This document shows positions 16,112 to 25,094 of a stretch of 64,000 nucleotides of DNA, in pieces (the first letter of the stretch is position 1; every line of letters begins with the position of its first letter). Origin of the DNA: Microbispora triticiradicis. Lineage in GTDB: Bacteria > Actinomycetota > Actinomycetes > Streptosporangiales > Streptosporangiaceae. The stretch is taken from NCBI GenBank assembly GCA_003260025.2, contig QFZU02000076.1:1-64000 (forward strand), read 5' to 3'. Both the position numbers and the translations under genes were made by a program. The notes beneath the pieces are model-generated. The model was not told the origin of the DNA. It did no database searches and worked only from the letters and a program-made list of their open reading frames with translations.

Positions 16112-17342
16112 CGCGGAGCGGGTCGTCCCGCTTCCGGAGGCCGTACGCCGGGCCGGTGCGGCCCTCGCGCATCTGGGCCTGACGCCCGACCTGGTGGACA
16201 TGGGCGAGGGCCGTGAGCCGGCCGCCTGGCACTGCCGCCTGCGGGGGCCGGACGGTGTCCCGGCGCCGTCGGCGGAGGGCATGGGCAAGGGACGGCGCGC
16301 GGAGGCCCGTGCCGGCGCCCTGTTCGAGGCGCTGGAGCACTACCTGACGGGCCCGGCGCTGTTCGACCCGGCGGCGGTGGAACCCGTCGAACCGGCCAGG
16401 ATCGCGGCCGGGCCGCTGCGGGCGGACGCGTCCGCCGTCCTGCTCGACGGCCGATGCGCCGCGCCGCTGGCCTGTCACCGGTATCAGGGACCCGGGGGCG
16501 CCGTCCCGGTGCCCCTGTTCCTGTCCGCCCCCTGGTACGTCGAGGCGGACGCGGCGCGGCTGCGCGAGCGGGCCGGTGACGCCCACGACTACACCGGTCT
16601 GATGAGGTACAGCTGCAACAGCGGATCGGCCGTGGGCGTCACCGCGACGGAGGCGCTGCTGCACGCCCTCAACGAGACGATCGAACGCGACGCGCTCTCC
16701 CTGCTGCTGGTGCGCGCCTTCCTCGGCACGGGCGAACGGCCGTCGGTCGTCGATCCGCGCACCCTGCCGCCCGAGCTCGCCCGCGCCCACGCCGTGGCCG
16801 GTCAGGTCACCGGAGCGCCCGTCCACCTGCTTGACATCACCAGCGATTTGATGGTCCCCACCATGCTCGCCTACGTCGCGCCGACGCCGGACCGCCCGCA
16901 CCGGCGCGGAGCCGGAACCTCCCTGAGCCCCGCTCACGCCGCATGGCGGGCGCTCACCGAGCTTGTGCAGACCACCGTGGGCGAGCGAATCCAGCGCCGG
17001 GGGGACGCGGAGCGGCTCGCCCGGTATCCCGAACTGCTGGCGTGCGGGCGTTTCGACCTCACCGAGCATCTGCGTGCGGCCCGTACGGTTCCCTTCCCTG
17101 AGGACGGAGCGCGGCCGGGCCGTCCCCGGGACCAGCTCCGCGAAGTGGCCGCCCGCCTCGGCGCGCGCGGCTACACACCGCTCACGCGTACGGTGGCCGT
17201 TCTCCCCGGGCGGATAACGGCCGTGCACGTCGTCGTGCCGGGCCTGGAGCGCTTCATGCTGGTCGTGGAGGGCAACCTCGTCCTGCCCGGCCCCCGGGGG
17301 CGGGCCGCCGCGCGGGGGCCCGCCGATCTACCGAGGGCTTGA
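16107..17342 (+). CDS. YcaO-domain protein with no canonical start at its apparent beginning
   Basis: YcaO enzymes use ATP to activate peptide backbone amides, forming azolines, thioamides or amidines. Core motifs are visible: GMGKGRRAEARAGALFEALEHY, the EALLHALNETIERDA helix with the ATP/Mg-binding glutamates, and a later Glu/Gln helix (HAAWRALTELVQ). The end lacks the PxPxP tail of azoline-forming members. Coding character starts right after codon GTT at 16107 (VSAERVVPLPEAV), overlapping the stop of the 40-residue ORF. The first canonical in-frame start is GTG at 16194, and an ATG at 15957 would force a non-coding-like N-terminus. A +1 frameshift from the upstream ORF, a mutated start or the GTG are the options. 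Confidence 0.75.
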   Translation, partial: VSAERVVPLPEAVRRAGAALAHLGLTPDLVDMGEGREPAAWHCRLRGPDGVPAPSAEGMGKGRRAEARAGALFEALEHYLTGPALFDPAAVEPVEPARIAAGPLRADASAVLLDGRCAAPLACHRYQGPGGAVPVPLFLSAPWYVEADAARLRERAGDAHDYTGLMRYSCNSGSAVGVTATEALLHALNETIERDALSLLLVRAFLGTGERPSVVDPRTLPPELARAHAVAGQVTGAPVHLLDITSDLMVPTMLAYVAPTPDRPHRRGAGTSLSPAHAAWRALTELVQTTVGERIQRRGDAERLARYPELLACGRFDLTEHLRAARTVPFPEDGARPGRPRDQLREVAARLGARGYTPLTRTVAVLPGRITAVHVVVPGLERFMLVVEGNLVLPGPRGRAAARGPADLPRA

Positions 17343-17431
17343 CCTGCCCGCGCGCACATGTACGAGCACTTTCCCACACCATGCAGATGTCCTTCTTACT
17401 CTCCGGGGAGGGCGGTTCGCATGATGGCATT

Positions 17432-18592
17432 GTGGAAAGGTCGAGGTGGCATCGACGGCGCAGCTCGAGGACCTCGGTGGTGCTGGGGATCCTGTTCCTG
17501 GCATTGGGGCTGCTGTTCCTGTGGTGGGTCAAGCAACCGACGCTGCCGGAAACGTCGGCGCGCATCAAATCGCTGAACGTCGCGACGCTCATAAGCCTGG
17601 CGACCGGCGCCGTGGGCCTGGTCAACGGGATCCTGCCGCTCATGTCCCGGTGGTTCAGGTCCAGTGGACCGCCACCGGCCCTCACCCGCAGCGATGTCGA
17701 CACCGCCAAGGACGCCCTCGCCGGCCTCGTGTCCGAGCAGTGGAAGGACGAGACGCTCCTGAGGTCGCTGGCGGACCCCGAGCCCATTCCGGTGCCGTGG
17801 CGGTCGACGGAGCACGCCGAGCTGATGGACCACCCCCGCCTGATCGCCAAGGACTTCGTCAGCTTCCCCAGCCTGAACGCGGACCTCGCCGGCATGGCGG
17901 CCGACTTCCGCGCACTGCGATGCCGCCGCCTGGCCGTCATCGGGGGCCCGGGATCGGGCAAGACGACCCTCGCCGTGCAACTGCTGATGGAACTGCTCCG
18001 GACCCGGCTCCCCGATGAGCCCGTTCCGGTGCTGCTGTCGGCGGCGCGCTGGGACACCGAGGTCCATCCCCGATTACAGGACTGGCTGGCCGACTGCCTC
18101 GCCGTCGACTATCCCGCGCTGACGGCGGACGAGTTCGGCCCCGACGCGGCGAGGACGCTGGCGGCGCGCGGCGAGGTCCTGCCGGTCCTCGACGGCCTGG
18201 ACGAACTGCCGGGGCAGGCGCGGGCAGGGCTGCTCCTGGCGCTCAACCACTCGATGGGCGACCACGACCAGTTGATCCTTACCTGCCGTACGGAGCAGTT
18301 CGCCGAGTCCGTCGACCTGCTGGGAAACGTGCTCACCGCGGCGGCGGTCATCGAGCCGGGGGAGATCACCGCGGAGACGGCCGCCGACTACCTCCAGGCG
18401 TGCCTGCCGCCCAGGCCGCAGTTCGCCTGGGTGCAGGTGCTCGACGCACTGAGAAAGGGGAACGCACCCGCCCTGGCCGAGGTCACCGCGACCCCGCTGG
18501 GCCTGTGGCTCGTCCGCTCCGCCTATGTCGTCACCCGCCAGCACCCCGCGCCGCTGCTCGACCTCGGGCGGACGGACGCGGCCCGTCTCTGA
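17432..18592 (+). CDS. NACHT-type NTPase, 5' part of a frameshifted gene
   Basis: From GTG 17432 (start uncertain; ATGs at 17339 and 17381 are in frame) the product has two N-terminal transmembrane helices (about residues 15-34 and 52-72). A NACHT/STAND P-loop domain follows: VIGGPGSGKTTLAVQLL as Walker A near residue 170, PVLDGLDELPGQAR as the NACHT-type Walker B, and LILTCRTEQF as the sensor strand. The frame ends at TGA 18590-18592 in the middle of the helical region after the NTPase core. The continuation lies in the next frame from 18591, so one extra base (T18590) breaks the gene. STAND NTPases oligomerise on sensing a trigger and activate effectors; the protease genes downstream fit that role. 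Confidence 0.82.
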   Translation: MERSRWHRRRSSRTSVVLGILFLALGLLFLWWVKQPTLPETSARIKSLNVATLISLATGAVGLVNGILPLMSRWFRSSGPPPALTRSDVDTAKDALAGLVSEQWKDETLLRSLADPEPIPVPWRSTEHAELMDHPRLIAKDFVSFPSLNADLAGMAADFRALRCRRLAVIGGPGSGKTTLAVQLLMELLRTRLPDEPVPVLLSAARWDTEVHPRLQDWLADCLAVDYPALTADEFGPDAARTLAARGEVLPVLDGLDELPGQARAGLLLALNHSMGDHDQLILTCRTEQFAESVDLLGNVLTAAAVIEPGEITAETAADYLQACLPPRPQFAWVQVLDALRKGNAPALAEVTATPLGLWLVRSAYVVTRQHPAPLLDLGRTDAARL

Positions 18593-19553
18593 CGACCACC
18601 TGTGCGACCGGTTCATCCCCGCCCTCGTGGGTGCGCGTACGCCCGCCGCGGACGCGGCCGAGCCGTTCCGGCCCCGGCACGCCTGGGACCCGGACCACGT
18701 GCGCCACTGGCTCGCCTACCTGTCGGGCCAGATCCTGGTCCTCGGAGAGGACACGCGGAACGTCGCCTGGTGGCGTCTGGCGCGGTACGCCTCCACCGGG
18801 ATGGTCCGGCTCATGGTCAGCCTCGTCAGCGGGATTCTGGTGGCAATCCTGATCACGGCGGTGACGCACACACCGTCCGTCGGAGTGGCGACCGGCCTGC
18901 TGTCCGCGATCGCCGTGTTGCTCATGACGAGGTCGTGGTTCACCGAGCCGCCGGGCCACGCCGGCTTCCAGGTGCGCGGACGGATGTCCCTGCTCGGCCG
19001 TACCTTGGCGGCCGCCGTGGTCGCCGGCCTGCTGGGCGCGCTGGTGGGCTGGCTGTCGAGCGGCCACAAACCCGACGGGGCGCTCAAGATCGGAGTGCTG
19101 TCCGGGCTCACATACGTGCTCACCGTCGGCCTGATCCGGTGGGTCGAGCATCCGACCAGCAGCACGACGGCGCGCTCCCCCCGGTCGACCTGGCGCGCCG
19201 ACCGCAACCTCACGCTCATCCGGGCGCTGTGCGGGCTGGGCGTCGGTCTGACGGTCGCAGCCGTCGGCCTGGTGGCCAAGCTGAATCCGCCGGCCGTGCT
19301 CGCGGGCGGCCTGCTGCTCGGGCCGCTGTTCGGGCTCATACTCGGCAGCCACCACGCCTGGCTCGCCTACACGCTGACGATCCCCCGGCTCGCCAGGCGC
19401 GGACGGCTGCCGCTGCGCGCCATGTGCTTCCTCGACGACGCCCACCGCCTGGGCCTGCTGCGCACCGAGGGGCCGTTCTACCAGTTCCGCAACGTCGAGT
19501 TGCAGCGGCGCCTGGCGCGTGACCACATATTCGAGCGTAAGGACTCGCCATGA
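18591..19553 (+). pseudogene. NACHT protein, 3' part out of frame, with membrane helices
   Basis: Removing T18590 would join the two halves as ...DAARL-DDHLCDRF..., with uninterrupted codon character. This half holds WDPDHVRHWLAYLSGQ, then five to six hydrophobic helices (residues about 85-260 of the part), and ends with DDAHRLGLLRTEGPFYQFRNVELQRRLA, a tail typical of actinobacterial NACHT membrane proteins. It has no convincing start of its own, although an ATG at 18525 lies in frame. Its stop overlaps the ATG of the metalloprotease gene (ATGA), so translation reaching here would be coupled. Either a real inactivating mutation, a phase-variable or programmed shift, or a sequencing error explains the break. 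Confidence 0.72.
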
Positions 19554-20677
19554 CCGAACCGACGAACGCCCGGTTCCCGGCCCGTGACCTGTGCGGGACG
19601 ATGCTGGTGCACCGCAGGCTGCTCAACGAGAGCATGACCTATCGGGCGCGGCGCGCGGCGATCGAGACCCGGGCCCTGCGGTACGAGCAGGGGCGGCGCG
19701 CCCCCGTCCGGACCGAGGTGCTGACCATCCCGGTCGTCGTGCACGTGGTGCACGACCGGGCCGTGCCGGCCGACGACATCGCCGACGAACAGATCCACAG
19801 CCAGATCGAGGCGCTCAACCGGGACTTCCGCGCGGCGAATCCGGACGTGGCCAAGGTGCCGGACGTGTGGAAGGCCCTGGTGGCGGACGCCCGGGTGGAG
19901 TTCCGCCTGGCCACGCGCGGGCCCGACGGCGAGCCCGCGACGGGGATCGTGCGCGTCGCCACCGACCGGCACGACTTCACCGTGGACGACGGCGTGAAGT
20001 CGGGCGCCACCGGAGGGTCGGACCCGTGGCCGAGCGACGAGTACCTGAACCTGTGGGTGTGCCGGCTTCGCGGGGGCCTGCTCGGGTACGCCCAGTTTCC
20101 CGGCGGCCCGCCGCAGACCGACGGCGTCGTCATCCTCAACACGGCCTTCGGGACGACGGGCACGGCGGCCCACCCCTTCGACGGCGGCCGCACGGCGACC
20201 CACGAGATCGGCCACTGGCTGGACCTCTACCACGTCTGGGGAGACGACGACGGCGCCTGCACGAGCGACGACAAGGTCGCCGACACGCCGAACCAGGCGG
20301 ACGCGAACTACGGGCTGCCGGCTTTTCCCCGCGTCACCTGCGGCAACGGCCCGAACGGCGACATGTTCGTGAACTACATGGACTACACCGACGACGCCGG
20401 CATGTTCATGTTCACCCGGGGGCAGGCCGCGCGGATGAACGCCTGCCTGGAGGGCGTGCGGGCCTCTTTCCTCGTCTCGCCGGCGGCGAAGGAGGCACCC
20501 GCGAAAGAGGCGCCCGCCAAGGAGGAGCGCCTCACGCGGGCGATGCCGGAGACGTGGCGTCCCAGCCACGACGGGGACGTGGAGCGGCTGCTCCAGGACA
20601 GCGAGCGGCTGACCACCGAGGTGCTGAACGACATCCGCGCCGCGATCGGCATGGTCGGCGGCCACCCGGACGGGTGA
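19550..20677 (+). CDS. Cytoplasmic M43-type (pappalysin-like) zinc metalloprotease
   Basis: This 375-residue metzincin has the extended zinc motif HEIGHWLDLYHVWG near residue 218 (three His ligands and catalytic Glu) and the Met-turn NYMDYTDDAGMFMFT near 275. The surrounding IPVVVHVVHD and cysteine pairs are typical of M43. Most family members are secreted, yet here no signal peptide precedes LHRRLL-type helices, so it probably acts in the cytoplasm. The C-terminus has a Lys/Glu/Ala linker and a helical tail. It is coupled to the NACHT gene by a four-base overlap and followed at four bases by the small beta protein. A role as effector or processing protease of the NACHT system is inferred. 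Confidence 0.88.
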   Translation: MTEPTNARFPARDLCGTMLVHRRLLNESMTYRARRAAIETRALRYEQGRRAPVRTEVLTIPVVVHVVHDRAVPADDIADEQIHSQIEALNRDFRAANPDVAKVPDVWKALVADARVEFRLATRGPDGEPATGIVRVATDRHDFTVDDGVKSGATGGSDPWPSDEYLNLWVCRLRGGLLGYAQFPGGPPQTDGVVILNTAFGTTGTAAHPFDGGRTATHEIGHWLDLYHVWGDDDGACTSDDKVADTPNQADANYGLPAFPRVTCGNGPNGDMFVNYMDYTDDAGMFMFTRGQAARMNACLEGVRASFLVSPAAKEAPAKEAPAKEERLTRAMPETWRPSHDGDVERLLQDSERLTTEVLNDIRAAIGMVGGHPDG

Positions 20678-20681
20678 GCCC

Positions 20682-20990
20682 GTGACGGAACCGGACATCG
20701 GCATCGTGGGGGAGTGGCTGCACTCCTACGAGGAGGACACCGGCGACGCGGAGGTCTACCGCCCCGCGCGCCATCCGTTCCGGCCCTCTCGCCGTCCGCG
20801 CCGGGGCCTGGAGTTCCGGGCGGACGGCACGTTCGTCGAGCTCCGCCCTGGCCCCGCCGACCGCCCGCGGCCGGTGACGGGCCGCTGGCACGCGCGGGAG
20901 AGCGGCGTGCGCGTCGTCTTCCCCGAAGGCGGGCGCGTCGACCTCACCGTGCTGTCCTGCCAGGACGGCGTGCTGACGATCGCGAAGTGA
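20682..20990 (+). CDS. Small beta-rich protein of the protease cassette
   Basis: The 102-residue product from GTG 20682 begins IVGEWLHSYEEDTGD, then alternates polar and hydrophobic strands (LEFRADGTFVELRPG, TGRWHARESGVRVVF, LTVLSCQDGVLTIAK), suggesting a lipocalin-like beta barrel. From memory, small proteins with the WxHSxEEDTxxxxVYRP opening occur in cyanobacteria and other bacteria near proteases. Function is unknown. It lies four bases after the metalloprotease and overlaps an alternative start of the next gene, so it is an integral operon member, perhaps an inhibitor or chaperone of the proteases (inference). Confidence 0.78.
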   Translation: MTEPDIGIVGEWLHSYEEDTGDAEVYRPARHPFRPSRRPRRGLEFRADGTFVELRPGPADRPRPVTGRWHARESGVRVVFPEGGRVDLTVLSCQDGVLTIAK

Positions 20991-21001
20991 CGGGAGACGC
21001 C

Positions 21002-23089
21002 GTGGACATCGCCGATGAGGTCCGGGAGAAGGGCCTGCGCCACGCCAGGGCGGCAGCCGTAAGGTATCGCCGCAGCGGCACGGTCCGGGACGAGGTGCGC
21101 CGCAGGCAGAGTGAGGGCGACGCCTTCCCCGACTCGCCGGACCTGCTCGCGGCCCGTGCCGCCCGGCTCGTCCAGCGTCAGGGAGTGCCGGTCGAGGCAG
21201 TGATGGAGGCCACCCGGGGCGTCCGCCTGGACCGGCCCGCGATGCACGAGCGCATCCTCGGCGTCGCCAAGGACCTCCAGGCGTGGAGCTTCCTGCCGCG
21301 CGGGGCTCGGGCGGCCCGCACCGTCGCCAGGATCTCGGTGAGCGAGAACGGCCGGGAGCTGCCGATCGGCACCGGCTTCCTGGTCTCGCCCCGGCTGCTG
21401 CTGACCAACCACCACGTCCTCCCCTGCCCGGAGGCCGTACGGCAGGCGTTCGCCGAGTTCGACGCCCAGGTCGGCGTGGACAACACGCCTGAGGTGGCCA
21501 AGCGGTTCACCCTCGATCCGGACGCGTTCTTCGTGGCCGACGAGGGCCTCGACTTCGCCCTCGTCCTGGTCGCTCCCGAGGCCGGCGGACGGCCGGCGGG
21601 GGAGATCTTCGGCTGGAACACGCTCAGCGCGCAGCCGGGCAAGCTCGTCATCGGCGAGCCGGTGAACATCGTCGGCCATCCCGGCGGCCGGTTGAAGGAG
21701 ATCTCCATCCGGGAGAACCGGCTGGAGGTCCGTCTGGACGACTTCCTGCAATACCAGACCGACACGGAGCCGGGCAGTTCGGGCTCGCCCGTGTACAACG
21801 ACCAGTGGGAGGTGACGGCGCTCCACCATGGCGGCGTGCCGAGGACCGACGACCAGGACCGCATCCTCCGTCGCGACGGCCAGGTCTGGCAGGCCGGTGA
21901 CGGCGACGACGCCGTGGACTGGGTGTCCAACGAGGGCGTGCGCGTCAGCTCGATCCTGCGGCACCTGGTCACGCTGCGGCTCGACGGCGCGTGGACGGCG
22001 CTGCTCGCGGAGATGGGGCCGGAGTCGGGGCTCCAGGACGGCCGCGCCGCAGGGTCGGCTCCCACCGCGTCACCCGTGACGGCGCCGGCGGGGCCGGCGG
22101 AGTCCGCGGCCACGCGGCCGGTCATGCGGGGCTCGTCAGAGGCCACCACGGTGTCTCCTGACGAGCCCGGCACGACGGGGCTCTCCGCGGACTCCGCGGC
22201 GTTCGGGGGTGCCCTGCACCTGGTGTTCCTGCACGGCCGAGGCCAGCAGGGACGCGACCCCGAGCACCTGCGCCGTTACTGGACGGCGGGCCTGAACGGC
22301 GGGCTGACCCGGGCGGGACTGCCCACGATCACCCCGGGGGACGTCTGCTTCCCCTTCTACGGCGACCGGCTCGCCGAAGCCCTGCGGCCCTCCCGCCCCG
22401 CGCCGCACTCCCTTGAGGAGATCTTCGCCGACCCGGTCGACGCGGCGGCTCCCGTGCTCTACGGCACGAGACGGCTGTACGAGCAGCTGATCGTGGAGGC
22501 CGCGGCCAGGGCCGGGATGCCCGGAACCCGGCCGACGGGTGGGGAACGGGCGGACCTGGTGCACGGTGGGTTGAGCTGGCTGGCGGCCGTCACCGACCTG
22601 GACCGGCTCGCCATCGCCGCGATCTTCGCGGACGTGGCCGCCTACCTGGGGGACGAACGGGTCCGGGAGGCCGTGCTGGACACGGTGCTGCGGGAGACGC
22701 CCCGCGGTCCGCTGGTGATCGTCAGCCACAGCCTGGGCACGGTCGTCGCGCTGGACCTGCTCATCCGCCTCGGCCCGGCCGTGAACGTCGGCCTGCTCGT
22801 CACCGCGGGCAGCCCGCTCGGCCTCGACACCGTGTACCGGAGCCTGCTCGCCGGCGGCCCGAAGCGTCCCGGCCAGGTGGCCCACTGGTTCAACGCGTGG
22901 TGTCCCACCGACCCGGTCACCGTCGGATGCCCGCTCGACGACGATTGGCAGGGCGAACTCGTCGAGACGTGCGTCACCAACCCCTTGAGCCGGGTGCACG
23001 ACGTGGAGGAGTACCTCGCGCACCCCGAGGTCGCACGCGAGATCGGCGCGGCCCTCCCCGCCGCGTACGCCCGCGGTCAGAAGGCGTAG
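21002..23089 (+). CDS. Trypsin-like serine protease fused to an alpha/beta hydrolase
   Basis: The 695-residue product has three parts. Residues 1-95 form a helical N-terminal region of unknown family. Residues about 100-330 are a trypsin-fold protease with His in LLLTNHHVLPC (near 136), Asp in GLDFALVLV (near 182) and Ser in EPGSSGSPVYN (near 260). After an Ala/Pro/Thr linker, residues about 400-690 form an alpha/beta hydrolase with LVFLHGRGQQ and nucleophile motif VIVSHSLGTVVALDLL (near 575). There is no signal peptide. GTG 21002 follows GGGAG; a GTG at 20987 is possible. N-terminal adaptor plus protease plus hydrolase is the pattern of an effector recruited by an NTPase, which is inference. 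It overlaps the convergent photolyase gene by 13 bases. Confidence 0.9.
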   Translation: MDIADEVREKGLRHARAAAVRYRRSGTVRDEVRRRQSEGDAFPDSPDLLAARAARLVQRQGVPVEAVMEATRGVRLDRPAMHERILGVAKDLQAWSFLPRGARAARTVARISVSENGRELPIGTGFLVSPRLLLTNHHVLPCPEAVRQAFAEFDAQVGVDNTPEVAKRFTLDPDAFFVADEGLDFALVLVAPEAGGRPAGEIFGWNTLSAQPGKLVIGEPVNIVGHPGGRLKEISIRENRLEVRLDDFLQYQTDTEPGSSGSPVYNDQWEVTALHHGGVPRTDDQDRILRRDGQVWQAGDGDDAVDWVSNEGVRVSSILRHLVTLRLDGAWTALLAEMGPESGLQDGRAAGSAPTASPVTAPAGPAESAATRPVMRGSSEATTVSPDEPGTTGLSADSAAFGGALHLVFLHGRGQQGRDPEHLRRYWTAGLNGGLTRAGLPTITPGDVCFPFYGDRLAEALRPSRPAPHSLEEIFADPVDAAAPVLYGTRRLYEQLIVEAAARAGMPGTRPTGGERADLVHGGLSWLAAVTDLDRLAIAAIFADVAAYLGDERVREAVLDTVLRETPRGPLVIVSHSLGTVVALDLLIRLGPAVNVGLLVTAGSPLGLDTVYRSLLAGGPKRPGQVAHWFNAWCPTDPVTVGCPLDDDWQGELVETCVTNPLSRVHDVEEYLAHPEVAREIGAALPAAYARGQKA

Positions 23090-24144
23090 CGGACCCGGCA
23101 GTACGGCAGCCTCTCGGCGATCAGGCCGGTGAGCGCGGTGACGTAGCGGCCCTTGTGGCCGGTCTTGTAACGGACGTTCCATCCGCCGGTCTGCGAGCGC
23201 TTGGGCTGCTGGAGGTCGGGACGCCACAGCACCTCCTCGGCCTTGGGATGCCAGCCGAGGTTGACCTCGTGCAGGCGGTCGTTGTGCGTGAGGAAGATGA
23301 CCTCGGCGGCGAGCTGCGCGCGCGCCGCCGGGCCCAGCGCGTCGTCGAGCTGCCCGAGCAGCTCGGCCCAGTCCTCCAGCCAGCCGTCCCGTACGACGAC
23401 GGGGCTGAAGTTGACGTGCACCTCGTATCCCGCCTCGACGAAGTCGTCGATGGCCGCGATGCGGTCGGCGACGGGCGAGGTGCGGATGTCCAGCAGCTTC
23501 GCGTCCGCGGCCGGCATCAGGCTGAACCGGACGCGCGTACGGCCGCGCGGGTCCCAGCCGAGCAGGTCGCGGTTGACGTACTTGGTCGCGAAGCTCGCCT
23601 TGGCGTTCGGCAGGTCGCGGAACAGGTCGACGAGGTCGCGCACGTTGTCCGAGACGGTCGCGTCCACCGAGCAGTCCGAGTTCTCGCCGATGTCGTACAC
23701 CCAGGCGTGCGGGTCGACCTGGTTGGGCTCGGGCTTGACGCCCTGCCGTCCCGCGTGCCGGGCGAGATAGCCGGTGATCTTGTCGATGTTCGCGAACACC
23801 GTGATCGGGTTGCTGTAGCCCTTGCGGCGCGGCACGTAGCAGTACGCGCAGGCCATCGCGCAGCCGTTCGCGGTGGAGGGCGCGATGAAGTCGCTCGACC
23901 GGCCGTTGGGCCGCGCGGTGAGCGACTTCTTGACGCCGAGGACCAGAGCCTCCGTCTTGATCCTGACCCAGCGGGAGACGTTCGACTCGTCCCCGTACAG
24001 CTCGGGGATCCGGTGGTGCGACTCGATCTCGACGCGCTCGGCGTCGGGGAACCGCTGGAGGATCTCCTTGCCGCGCGGCAGTCCGGCCGCGGCGGGCTCG
24101 ACGTAGAGGCGGCGGATGTCCAGGAGCCGGTGGCCTTCGTTCAC
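23077..24144 (-). CDS. Spore photoproduct lyase family radical SAM protein
   Basis: The 355-residue protein has the SPL-type cluster motif CAMACAYCYVPR (C-x3-C-x2-C) near residue 95, preceded by DFIAPSTANG and followed by SPL-like VDATVSDNVRDLVDLFRDLP. SPL reverses UV-induced spore photoproduct with a 5'-deoxyadenosyl radical. Actinobacterial relatives of this length are named SPL-family, but their lesion has not been shown for this protein. The GTG at 24144 is chosen because LLDIRRLYVEP is the family start. The gene lies 38 bp downstream of a Nei-like glycosylase, so it is a DNA-repair pair. Confidence 0.88.
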   Translation of the reverse strand: MNEGHRLLDIRRLYVEPAAAGLPRGKEILQRFPDAERVEIESHHRIPELYGDESNVSRWVRIKTEALVLGVKKSLTARPNGRSSDFIAPSTANGCAMACAYCYVPRRKGYSNPITVFANIDKITGYLARHAGRQGVKPEPNQVDPHAWVYDIGENSDCSVDATVSDNVRDLVDLFRDLPNAKASFATKYVNRDLLGWDPRGRTRVRFSLMPAADAKLLDIRTSPVADRIAAIDDFVEAGYEVHVNFSPVVVRDGWLEDWAELLGQLDDALGPAARAQLAAEVIFLTHNDRLHEVNLGWHPKAEEVLWRPDLQQPKRSQTGGWNVRYKTGHKGRYVTALTGLIAERLPYCRVRYAF

Positions 24145-24182
24145 CTGGGTGTAACAACCTGGCGGTGGCGTGACTTCCCAGG

Positions 24183-24938
24183 TCAGGGGGCATATGCGGG
24201 CTGGTCGAGGGGGCACGCGTACGCCGTCCTCGCGGCCAGCGTCCAGGTGCGGACGGCGGTCCCGCAGCGGCGGCAGCGCTCGCGTTTGTAGACCCAGCGC
24301 TCGTCCGGCGCGTCCGGGTCGCTGACCACCTGCCCCGCGTCGCGGCCCAGCGCGAGACAGCGCACGGCGGTGTCCCAGAGCCGCCCCGCCGCCTCCGCGC
24401 CGATGCCGGCGGCGCGGGGATCGAGGCCCGTGAGGAAGAGCAGCTCCGCCCGCCAGGCGTTGCCGATCCCGGCCCACACCCGCTGGTCGAGCACGGCCGC
24501 GCCGACCGGGGCGGGGGCCGCGAGCAGGCGCCGTACGGCGTCCTCCCGGTCGGCGTCCCCGCGCAGGGGGTCGGGGCCGGTCGCGGCCCTGAGCGCGCGA
24601 AGCCTCCCCTCGTCGAGCGGTTCGCACCGCATCGGGGCGATCAGGTCGAACGCCACCTCGCCGGTGGCCAGGCGAAGCCGGGTGCCCCGGCGCGGCTCGG
24701 CCGAGGGGTCGTCGTACCGCAGGAAGAGGCCGCGCATGCCGAGGTGGACGTGGATGGGCGGGGCGCCCTCCAGCCAGTAGAGCAGGTGCTTGCCGAGAGC
24801 CTCCACGCGCTCGACGGCCCTGGCGTCGTACGGCGCCGCGTCGAACCTGCCCTGGGGGCTGATGGCCCGGACCACGCGCCCGGCGAGCGCCTCGTGCTGC
24901 TCGCGTGCGTGACGATGGACCAGATGCCCTTCCGGCAT
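24183..24938 (-). CDS. Fpg/Nei-family DNA glycosylase/AP lyase
   Basis: The 251-residue enzyme starts MPEGHLVHRHA, exposing the catalytic Pro2 and Glu3 of the Nei group, and has the H2TH region (LLAAPAPVGAAVLDQRVWAGIGNAWRAEL in the middle). It ends with a zinc finger. That finger is odd: CRRCGTAV supplies two cysteines, but the second half reads YACPLDQ where relatives have CPxC, so the fourth ligand is Asp or lost. Nei enzymes excise oxidised pyrimidines and cut the abasic site. It probably forms an operon with the SPL-like gene and is divergent from Lsr2. Confidence 0.9.
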   Translation of the reverse strand: MPEGHLVHRHAREQHEALAGRVVRAISPQGRFDAAPYDARAVERVEALGKHLLYWLEGAPPIHVHLGMRGLFLRYDDPSAEPRRGTRLRLATGEVAFDLIAPMRCEPLDEGRLRALRAATGPDPLRGDADREDAVRRLLAAPAPVGAAVLDQRVWAGIGNAWRAELLFLTGLDPRAAGIGAEAAGRLWDTAVRCLALGRDAGQVVSDPDAPDERWVYKRERCRRCGTAVRTWTLAARTAYACPLDQPAYAP

Positions 24939-25094
24939 GCCCTGGCCCTACCCGCCCCGCCTCCGAAGTCACCCCGGGTCGTCCCGCCGGAGAGCGGCGG
25001 GGGCGGGTGGCGGGTGACCAGCGCGAGCGGGATACCCCGCGAGTAGGATGCCACGGTCCGGAAAGACGTAGATCCACCTGGGAAAGGGCGGCAC

